The notes beneath the pieces were generated by a model that made no database searches, had not been told where the DNA came from, and worked only from the letters and a program-made list of their open reading frames with translations. A stretch of DNA of 64,000 bases from Prevotella sp. (GTDB taxonomy: Bacteria; Bacteroidota; Bacteroidia; Bacteroidales; Bacteroidaceae): NCBI GenBank assembly GCA_017443345.1, contig JAFSNR010000037.1:26598-90597 (forward strand). Direction: 5' to 3'. Below are positions 57,618 through 64,000 of the stretch, piece by piece. The position numbers and the translations under genes were made by a program. Every line of letters starts with the position of its first letter. Position 1 is the stretch's first letter.

Positions 57618-59258
57618 ATGAGTACTAACGAAATCAAACAGTCGATTAACAAACGAGACATCAGACTCATTTGTATCGCAGCCCTTTTGATGGTCATTGC
57701 AACCACCATTCAGTATCTATTCATGCGAGATAGCATGTTCAGTGAGGCCAAGCTCCGAGCACAAAGCGAGTTGACTATTGCCAGTCAGAAAATTGAAACG
57801 GCTGTGACCAACGTGGAATCAACAGTTAACACCATGGCCTATTCCATTTCCCAAAGAGAGAAACGCAACGATGACTTGTATGACATCGCTACCAAGATCA
57901 TCAAGAATAATCCTGACATCGGCCATTGTACCATTGCTTTTGCTGAAAGGATGTTCTGGCCAGAGATTACGGACGTAGGATATGCTGTACACTGCTATCG
58001 CGAGGGAGACCAAATCAGGCGCGAACGACTGACGGATGACTATCTGGAGGAATCGTGGTATAGAAAGGCAGAAAGCAAATTGAAGGCTTTCTGGGATGAG
58101 CCTTTCCTGGAAAAAGAGAAACTGGCAACAAGATATGTCTGTCCGATGGTTAATAAGAATGGGATTTTCATCGGTGTCATGACTGTCAATGTACCCACAG
58201 ACGCACTGACAAAGGAAATCAAAGGATTGCCCGAGTATCCTCATTCCTATGCCAAGCTCATCAGCGAGAAGGGGCATAAGATCATTGGCCCCAACGAATA
58301 TGTAAAAGAAGACCAGGCCCTTCACTTTACCAACCCTATCGGCAAGGTGGGATGGAACCTGACGGTGGTTTGTCCTGATTCTGATATCAATCGCAATATT
58401 GAGACCAGTAAGATCATTGTTCTGGCTATGCAGTTGCTCAGTATCATATTGTTATTCTTTATCGTTATCAAATCCCTTATCAACCTGAGGAAACTGAATA
58501 AGACCGTGGCTGAAAAGACCCGTATGGGGGACGAGCTGACCACTGCCAGCCAAGTTCAGAAGTCGATGATTCTTACTAAACCGGAATCACTGCCCAGTCG
58601 CAAGAACCTCGACATCCAGGTGAAGATGCTCAATGCCAGTGAGATGACTGGTGATTTCTACGACAGTTTTATCAATGACAATCTACTTTACTTCTGTATC
58701 GGCGACGTGGCAGGCAAAGGTGCTCCAGCAGCGCTCACCATGGCGATGACAATTAGTGCCTTCCGCACATCTGCTCGTCACAGCGAAGATCCTGGCTCAT
58801 TGATGAACGATATCAACCACAGTCTCTGTCGCAAGAACGAAGAGACCACAACGGTCAAGTTATTCTGCGGCATACTGAACCTGTCGGATGGTGAACTGAG
58901 ATACTGCAATGCAGGCATGCATGAGCCAATATTGCTCACAGAAAACGATTTCACGGAAATCGAGGTCGCTGACAATCCCCGAGCTGGTATCAATGCGAAC
59001 TTCGAATTCAAGGAGCAGAAGACTCAGATTGCTGAGGACAGTACAATCTTCCTCTACACAGACGGTCTGACAGAGGCTGAGAACAAGAAGGGAACAGAAT
59101 GGGGAATCAAGCACCTGACTGCCCAGCTTTCTTCAACAACGCGAATGAATTCAGAGGAGTTGCTCGAACGAATCACAGAGTCAGTCACCAAGCATGCCAA
59201 AGGGACTGCCCTCTCTGACGACCTGACCATGATGGCCATCAAGTTCCTGACGAAATAA
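57618..59258 (+). CDS. Membrane Cache-domain SpoIIE/PP2C-type phosphatase (RsbU-like), second copy
   Basis: 546 residues from the ATG at 57618; a TTG six bases earlier is less likely. Transmembrane helix about 18-38, Cache sensor about 45-270, second helix about 272-292, then the phosphatase domain (about 315-546) with MTGDFYDSF, GDVAGKGAPAAL, NAGMHEPILL, YTDGLTEA and SDDLTMMAI. Same architecture as the protein at 44723, but its first acidic motif is TGDFYD instead of GGDLFD. It needs a phospho-STAS partner; the STAS-like gene at 55417 or the STAS protein at 44406 are candidates. Confidence 0.92.
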   Translation: MSTNEIKQSINKRDIRLICIAALLMVIATTIQYLFMRDSMFSEAKLRAQSELTIASQKIETAVTNVESTVNTMAYSISQREKRNDDLYDIATKIIKNNPDIGHCTIAFAERMFWPEITDVGYAVHCYREGDQIRRERLTDDYLEESWYRKAESKLKAFWDEPFLEKEKLATRYVCPMVNKNGIFIGVMTVNVPTDALTKEIKGLPEYPHSYAKLISEKGHKIIGPNEYVKEDQALHFTNPIGKVGWNLTVVCPDSDINRNIETSKIIVLAMQLLSIILLFFIVIKSLINLRKLNKTVAEKTRMGDELTTASQVQKSMILTKPESLPSRKNLDIQVKMLNASEMTGDFYDSFINDNLLYFCIGDVAGKGAPAALTMAMTISAFRTSARHSEDPGSLMNDINHSLCRKNEETTTVKLFCGILNLSDGELRYCNAGMHEPILLTENDFTEIEVADNPRAGINANFEFKEQKTQIAEDSTIFLYTDGLTEAENKKGTEWGIKHLTAQLSSTTRMNSEELLERITESVTKHAKGTALSDDLTMMAIKFLTK

Positions 59259-59263
59259 AAGCC

Positions 59264-60358
59264 TTAAAGAGTAATTGGTGGAAGGTTCTCAGGTGTGAAT
59301 TCAGGCAATTGGTGATTAATGCCCGCACCTGAGAGCCTTCCTATATAATTGTTGAGGCAATTTGCCAAGTGTTCCCATTGGTGGTGTGTGAATGATCTTA
59401 GCAGATTCTGATATTTGTACTCCAGCGTGTCCAAATCGATGTTCAACTCTACAAACGAAACAAGAAACAGCTGAATATCCTTATCTTCTATTTCTTCCCA
59501 TACATTCAGGAGTTTTTCGTCGCTTTCTAAAACATTCAATACCTTGTCTTGTATCACAGAGTCGGTATCCTTAATGGACAACAGACACCTGAAGGCCTGT
59601 TTTCTCAGTAATACGAATGTCTGAGCCTTGATATATGGAGATAGCTCCATCGTCTCGATGGTCATCAGTTCTTTAGGTAGAATATTGAAATTGGTACAAA
59701 CGCTTTTATATGATGCAGACAGGTTAACGATGCATTGCATGAGTTCCTTCTCGTCCTGATCCTGCAGCACGCACTCCCCGGCCTCTCTTATTTGCTGATA
59801 CAATTCTGCATCTTGCGTGATCGGAGCATAAAGCTGTTGAAGAAGATGATCCAACAAGTCGACATGTACTTCTGATCTGTTGTCAGAAGTACATGTGGCA
59901 TAGAGCAGTTCTGCATCAACGGTGTCACGTTCTTCCAGAATATCTGAGATAGCCTTTTCTTGGGTGTAATCAGGGTAGAAATGATGAAAGTGCTGACGTA
60001 TCATTGAGAGGATACCATAATTCTTTTTCATCCTTTCCTTCTCTATCAGTCTCTTGAACCTGCTTTGCAATTGCGAAGCTAAGGAATCATTGTTCTCGAA
60101 AGCTTTCTCAATGTCTTTGCACAGATCCTTATAGCCAGATTCGTATTCTTGTTCGATATATCCTTCTGCCTCTTCGCATCCTAATGCAAGGGCTTTTTCA
60201 TAAAAGTAGTTGGCGAGGACATGGTTTTCACTAATGCCGATGCCTTTCGCATATAACAATCCTAGGCGAAGGAATGATTTGGAATCCTTTGTCTCTCTCA
60301 CTGCAATTCGGGCAGCATCGTACATTTCTTTCTCAGTCATGGAGCGAAAATTAAACAA
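59264..60358 (-). CDS. Sel1-repeat-containing hypothetical protein
   Basis: 364 residues (an alternative ATG gives MTEKEMYDAARI). Residues about 20-65 form Sel1/TPR-like repeats (SFLRLGLLYAKGIGISENHVLANYFYEKALALGC, split), followed by about 290 helical residues of unknown type, largely alpha-alpha scaffold. No signal peptide. It overlaps the AAA gene by 8 bp and is the last gene of the sigma factor operon, so it is probably an adaptor or substrate of the AAA+ machine. Confidence 0.75.
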   Translation of the reverse strand: MFNFRSMTEKEMYDAARIAVRETKDSKSFLRLGLLYAKGIGISENHVLANYFYEKALALGCEEAEGYIEQEYESGYKDLCKDIEKAFENNDSLASQLQSRFKRLIEKERMKKNYGILSMIRQHFHHFYPDYTQEKAISDILEERDTVDAELLYATCTSDNRSEVHVDLLDHLLQQLYAPITQDAELYQQIREAGECVLQDQDEKELMQCIVNLSASYKSVCTNFNILPKELMTIETMELSPYIKAQTFVLLRKQAFRCLLSIKDTDSVIQDKVLNVLESDEKLLNVWEEIEDKDIQLFLVSFVELNIDLDTLEYKYQNLLRSFTHHQWEHLANCLNNYIGRLSGAGINHQLPEFTPENLPPITL

Positions 60359-62801
60359 AACCTACTTTCCCGATGGCCTTATCCCACTTGAAGTGGGCAA
60401 CATCTTCGAGTGTAACGAGTTTCTCGCCACCAGTCCTCGCCACTCTGAGTTGAGTAATATGAGCGATGGTCTGAGCCAGATGAAGGATCGTTCTGGCATT
60501 GACAGGCGACTCTTTTGTCTCACTTGCCTTGACCTTCTCAACGTATTTCTGCATTTTATCCTTTGCCTCAGATGTCATCTCCAACTGATACTCACTCTTG
60601 AGCAAATCTGCCAGTATCTCTGCCAGTTCTGCAACAGTAAAGTCATTGAAGACGATATAGTTGCCATAAGAAGCGATGCCATTCGCAGCAAGATTCTGAG
60701 CGATGGTGTCTTCTGAAGCTTTTACCTGTGCAAATACCAAGGCAGTATTCTGCTTGAGTTCACGCAGTTTGTTGAATATCCACATGCGCAGATGATCCAT
60801 ATTATTGAACTTGACATTGGGTGCATCCATATCCAGGAAGAGAAGACCATCTTTTGCCTCTTTGATGACACGCTCCAATACCGTGTAACTGTCATCACCG
60901 TTCAGTTCGTCAGCATTCACACTGACAGTCTGACCTCGTTTCAGTATACCAAGGCCCTGCAGGATCTTTCCAAGAATCTCGGCTACAGAACTCTTGCCAG
61001 TTCCAGTCTTTCCGATGAAGTCCCAGCATAAGGATTGGGGGGTAATCTTCAAAGTACCCTGTTGATGTCTGAGACGCGATATAGCCACGTAGTCATTCAA
61101 AGCCTGCTTGGCGTTTTGTAATCCGATAAAGTTGTTCAGATCCTCAAGTGATTCCGTCAGAATCGTCTCGTCCATCTCTCTTGGTTTTCTTTCGAGCGAA
61201 ATAACTTCTGGAATATCACACGCCTCAATGGTGGTCATTTCCTCTTCGCTGATCTCGTCAACAGGCTTTGTCAGCAACCTGCGGCTCAACGAAGGTATGA
61301 TCTGGGTTGTAATCAGCCGGGTGATAAAACGTCCGTTACCGAAATGCTGGTCCTTGTGATCATATTCGTAGATGACATACTTGGCCAGTTTGCGCTCAGC
61401 CTCTGGTGTCATTGTGTAGTGCTCCTCTTCAAGCACCTTCTTTCCTATCTGCATCAATTGCTCTGGCGTATAATCCTCGAAATCGAAAATATACGGGAAG
61501 CGGCTCTTCATGCCCGGATTCGCCTCCAACATTCTCTTCATTTCCTCAGTATAGCCCGCCAGGATAACAATCAGGTCGGCATCATCACCACCCAGATAGG
61601 TAAGCAGTGTCTCAATAACACGCATACCGAAATCTCTTTTGTTATCACTCTCAGTAAACAGATTATATGCCTCGTCAATGAACAACACGCCTCCACTGGC
61701 ACTGTTGATGGCATTCATGGCATTCTTCTCCGTCACGCCAATAAACTCCCCAACGAGTTTAGTGCGGTCTGTCACAACTACATGGCCTGATGACAGAACC
61801 CCGATACTGTGGTAAATCTCTCCAATATGCTTGGCAATGGTGGTTTTACCAGTACCTGGATTGCCAGTAAACACCATGTGCATAGGTGGCATCTTATTAT
61901 ACAATCCCCTGGATGCCCTGAGGTGATTCAGTTTGACGAGCGAAGTATGATCCAGAATCTGCTTCTTGATCATGTCCAATCCCACGAGCGACTCCAGTTT
62001 GCCGATAGCCTCTTCTGTATTAGGAAGTTGAATCTCAGGAAGATCCTCTGGCATAATCGTACACAGGTCAACCTGCTCAGGCGGCAGATTCTGCTTCATG
62101 ACCCTTTCAGACATCCTTGGCACAATCTCTTTATTAAAAAGGTCCTGCAGGAAATAGATATTCCTGAAATTGGCCCCACGCAGTTTATAGGCGTAGTTCA
62201 GATATTCCTTTAAAACTGCTTCCGTAGAAGTATCGAACATATAGTTCTTGCTATTGACGAACTCCATCATGTATTGGAACAAGCATTCTGGAGTCAAATC
62301 GTCAAAGTGGAATATATTGGAGAACCATTCTTTGGCTTTTTCATGTGCTTTGACAAGTTCCAGCAACTGACTGCGCTTACCCGAGAGAACGACGACACTG
62401 TTTTCCATCGTGGCCATTCGGTTGCAAAGCTCTTCGAGACCAGATTTGGGGTTGATGTTGCCTTTCATGCCAAGCTGTTCTGCATTCATGATATGCAACA
62501 GGATGTTATTCTGGCATGCTTCATTCATGGAGCTGGAGAATCCGTCATTGAAATCAAACATGGTAGCAGCATCCTTAGTGACGAAATTCGTCAGGCCTGA
62601 TACACTGACCATTTGCTGATAAATTTCGTTGACGGCATCCTTTTTTCCGACGCCTTCGTTGCCTGTCAACACATAATGCTGATAGTTGGACGTTGCTCCC
62701 AACTCACAATGAACTCTTGCTTTACTAAACTTGGCTTTGTTCTCTAATACCGTCAAGTGCTTTTTGAAATCATCCGGTGCAAAAATCGTCAGGTTCATCA
62801 T
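60351..62801 (-). CDS. Triple AAA+ ATPase (CbbX/SpoVK-like)
   Basis: 816 residues with three AAA+ modules. Module 1 (about 1-230) is degenerate: the P-loop reads GNEGVGKK, without the usual Thr/Ser, and no clear Walker B acid pair. Module 2 (about 265-520) is intact CbbX/SpoVK type: GNPGTGKTTIAKHIG, VLFIDEAYNL, sensor and arginine-finger region GMKSRFPY. Module 3 (about 545-810): GKTGTGKSSVAEILG and LLFLDMDAP, where the second acid is altered. Such proteins remodel protein complexes, as in Rubisco activation and type VII secretion (EccA). The operon context with a sigma factor suggests stress-dependent remodelling; the target is unknown. Confidence 0.88.
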   Translation of the reverse strand: MMNLTIFAPDDFKKHLTVLENKAKFSKARVHCELGATSNYQHYVLTGNEGVGKKDAVNEIYQQMVSVSGLTNFVTKDAATMFDFNDGFSSSMNEACQNNILLHIMNAEQLGMKGNINPKSGLEELCNRMATMENSVVVLSGKRSQLLELVKAHEKAKEWFSNIFHFDDLTPECLFQYMMEFVNSKNYMFDTSTEAVLKEYLNYAYKLRGANFRNIYFLQDLFNKEIVPRMSERVMKQNLPPEQVDLCTIMPEDLPEIQLPNTEEAIGKLESLVGLDMIKKQILDHTSLVKLNHLRASRGLYNKMPPMHMVFTGNPGTGKTTIAKHIGEIYHSIGVLSSGHVVVTDRTKLVGEFIGVTEKNAMNAINSASGGVLFIDEAYNLFTESDNKRDFGMRVIETLLTYLGGDDADLIVILAGYTEEMKRMLEANPGMKSRFPYIFDFEDYTPEQLMQIGKKVLEEEHYTMTPEAERKLAKYVIYEYDHKDQHFGNGRFITRLITTQIIPSLSRRLLTKPVDEISEEEMTTIEACDIPEVISLERKPREMDETILTESLEDLNNFIGLQNAKQALNDYVAISRLRHQQGTLKITPQSLCWDFIGKTGTGKSSVAEILGKILQGLGILKRGQTVSVNADELNGDDSYTVLERVIKEAKDGLLFLDMDAPNVKFNNMDHLRMWIFNKLRELKQNTALVFAQVKASEDTIAQNLAANGIASYGNYIVFNDFTVAELAEILADLLKSEYQLEMTSEAKDKMQKYVEKVKASETKESPVNARTILHLAQTIAHITQLRVARTGGEKLVTLEDVAHFKWDKAIGKVGFV

Positions 62802-62847
62802 GTCGCTTGTTTTATTGTAGTCTGATAGATTATAGTTTTCGTCGACA

Positions 62848-63063
62848 TCACCCCCGTTTCCTCAGACGGGTCCTCCTTGGAACAGAGGAACTATAGGGAG
62901 ATGGCGAAGTCTCTTTATCCGTTTGTATCGCGACTTGAAGTACCTCTTGCAGAGTTGTGTCAGCCTTCAATGCCTGAAGCACCTGCAGGGTTTCCTCTTT
63001 GTTGGTATTGCCGTCAAGATATGCAGCCAGCAATTCGTCGGATATAAAGTCTTTATCTGCCAT
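62848..63063 (-). CDS. Short putative anti-sigma-like protein (possibly truncated)
   Basis: 71 residues. FISDELLAAYLDGNTNKEETLQVLQAL is the N-terminal pattern I associate with proteins paired with this kind of sigma factor in Bacteroidales. It overlaps the sigma gene by 11 bp. The C-terminus turns basic (RRTRLRKRG) and stops at a G5 run; with one G fewer the frame would continue GDVDENYNLSDYN straight into the AAA protein. So it may be a truncated regulator or half of a former fusion. Its ability to bind the sigma factor is inference. Confidence 0.55.
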   Translation of the reverse strand: MADKDFISDELLAAYLDGNTNKEETLQVLQALKADTTLQEVLQVAIQTDKETSPSPYSSSVPRRTRLRKRG

Positions 63064-63604
63064 ACGCTTTGATGTCTTTAAGGGCGATGCGCGTCAGCTG
63101 AGCTATTGCACGCCGTTTGATATTATATAGATTGGCCAAGGAAATGTTCATCTCACGCGCCAATCTCTCAGGCTCCCAGTTTTCAAGGATCAGCCTGCGG
63201 ATTACGTGTACATACCGTTTGGTTGGCATTAATTCCAAAAGTCGCTCCAAGTCATGTCTGGCTCCCATATCCTTTTCAGGAGCTACATAATCCTGTTCAT
63301 CATAAAGAGCCTCCTGACTTGTATTATCTATCATTCGTGAACGTTTCTTAATAAAGAATCGGATAGACAGGATCTTCAGCCATTGGTACAAGGAACTACG
63401 ATATTCAAAATGACGAAGCTTGACAGCATCATCAGACATCAGATAGAGGTATAGCTCATTGACCATCTCGTCGTAATCAACTTCGTAGTCGAAAACGTAT
63501 TTCATCACACTAAGGAATAATGGCCGACACTTAACGAAGAAGAATTCCTCCGTCAACTCCTTGTCATGAGCGATGAGTCCGTTAATAATCTCCTGGTCAG
63601 TCAT
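63053..63604 (-). CDS. ECF-like RNA polymerase sigma factor
   Basis: 183 residues from MTDQEIINGLIAHD. Region 2 is about 25-90 (FLSVMKYVFDYEVDYDEMVNELYLYL, split; SLYQWLKILSIRFF) and region 4 about 120-175, ending in a helix-turn-helix ERLAREMNISLANLYNIKRRAIAQLT (split). The layout is sigma-70 family group IV. It heads the operon with the short protein, AAA+ and Sel1 genes, and probably also transcribes it. Its own promoter is of the ordinary housekeeping type. Confidence 0.85.
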   Translation of the reverse strand: MTDQEIINGLIAHDKELTEEFFFVKCRPLFLSVMKYVFDYEVDYDEMVNELYLYLMSDDAVKLRHFEYRSSLYQWLKILSIRFFIKKRSRMIDNTSQEALYDEQDYVAPEKDMGARHDLERLLELMPTKRYVHVIRRLILENWEPERLAREMNISLANLYNIKRRAIAQLTRIALKDIKAYGR

Positions 63605-63628
63605 TATTCGATGGATATATTGACGCTG

Positions 63629-63659
63629 CAAAAGTAATGAATTATTTGCAAACCACCAA
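63629..63659 (-). promoter_or_regulatory. Promoter of the sigma factor operon
   Basis: TTG (63657-63659), 20 bp, TACTTTTG (63629-63636) reading leftward: full consensus, 24 bp before the start codon. Confidence 0.8.
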
Positions 63660-63740
63660 AAAAATATGGTAATTTATGCATCATGGTGATGGAGAGGTCC
63701 CGCCTAAATAATATTACTTTTCAATAATTTTACTACCATG

Positions 63741-63816
63741 CTACCACAACTTGCGATAACGCACTTATTATAAGGCAATTACGAATTGTGGTAGTATTCT
63801 TGATAATGGTAGCAAA
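63741..63816. repeat. Inverted repeat and TAATGGTAGCAAA word
   Basis: CTACCACAA (63741-63749) and TTGTGGTAG (63786-63794) form a 9-bp inverted repeat with a 36-bp loop. TAATGGTAGCAAA at 63804-63816 is identical to 14948-14960. GCATTTTTGCAT follows at 63871. No gene was found from 63660 to the window end. Confidence 0.7.
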
Positions 63817-63886
63817 TAGGGTTTTAGCGGATTTTTCGAACCAAATAGAACGTATTGGTGCTGGTTACGCGCATTTTTGCATACCG

Positions 63887-63985
63887 CTTATTTGCGAATA
63901 AGTGCCGCTTATTTCAAAATAAGGGTGGGTTGTTTGCGAATAAGGCAGGGTTATTTCGGAATAAGCCAGGGTTATTCCTTTAATT
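63887..63985. repeat. 21-bp tandem array of inverted TTATTT/AATAAG motifs
   Basis: Units begin at 63887, 63908, 63929, 63950 and 63971 (the last partial), exactly 21 bp apart. Each is of the form CTTATT-nnnn-AATAAG followed by a 5-bp linker (TGCCG, GGTGG, GCAGG, CCAGG). Two helical turns per unit place every dyad on the same face of the helix, the pattern of a multi-site operator or iteron array. Confidence 0.85.
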
Positions 63986-64000
63986 CTTTTTGCACTTGGA

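Noticed and set aside
57612-57620. TTG start for the second Cache-SpoIIE protein
   Set aside because: It would add only two residues before an ATG with better spacing; ATG at 57618 is preferred.
63887-63985. Possible CRISPR array at the right edge
   Set aside because: The period is 21 bp with 5-bp linkers, too short for spacers; dyad symmetry fits an operator or iteron array better.

Overview
The window looks like chromosomal DNA of a Bacteroidales bacterium, most likely a Prevotella-type member of the Prevotellaceae. The evidence is the Bacteroidota promoter signature (TTG, about 20 bp, TAnnTTTG) in front of many genes, a SusC/SusD pair, lipoprotein signals typical of the phylum, expansion of PD-(D/E)XK/AAA-like proteins, and gene content (sigma-54, sirtuin without zinc cysteines, glutaminyl cyclase). 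No rRNA, tRNA or CRISPR array was seen.

Layout. 0-13.3 kb is core metabolism: the end of nrdD with nrdG, a histidine phosphatase, rpoN with a PAP2-like membrane protein, purE and ispG, a sirtuin, three tandem FKBP prolyl isomerases, an Lrp regulator, a glutamine-amidotransferase/dipeptidase fusion and a glutaminyl cyclase. 13.3-17.5 kb is scarred: a lipoprotein behind the 3' relic of an amidohydrolase gene, a kilobase of repeat-rich non-coding DNA, a VirE-like primase/ATPase pseudogene flanked by oppositely oriented 11-bp arrays, and a toxin-antitoxin pair whose PIN toxin carries a nonsense codon. 17.5-23.3 kb holds two paralogous YtcJ-like amidohydrolases around an alpha/beta hydrolase, with a membrane AraC regulator. 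23.3-29.1 kb holds small signalling enzymes (kinase-like, SpoT-like, tyrosine phosphatase, APH-like). 29.1-36.5 kb is a surface polysaccharide/lipid A cluster in two divergent operons. 36.5-50.6 kb carries a U32 protein, a SusCD plus papain-like peptidase operon, a CoA transferase-RsbU-STAS-cysS operon, a histidine kinase, a HlyIII protein and a patatin. 50.6-63.6 kb is accessory: an AAA/PD-(D/E)XK gene bracketed by a 14-bp direct repeat, decaying orphan genes, a NADAR-like protein, a STAS-like protein, an HD protein, a membrane protein with a PARP-like motif set, a second Cache-SpoIIE phosphatase, and a sigma factor / short protein / triple AAA+ / Sel1 operon. The right edge is a non-coding 21-bp repeat array.

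Two signals stand out. First, heptanucleotide tandem repeats in several sequence flavours occur at eight sites: they form entire intergenic spacers including stop and start codons, sit in the spacer region of promoters, and are inserted in frame inside four enzymes (a fifth, IspG, has a 9-bp version). Second, the 54.8-63.6 kb cluster brings together possible ADP-ribose chemistry, partner-switching signalling and an AAA+ remodeller under a dedicated sigma factor; it does not match a system I can name.
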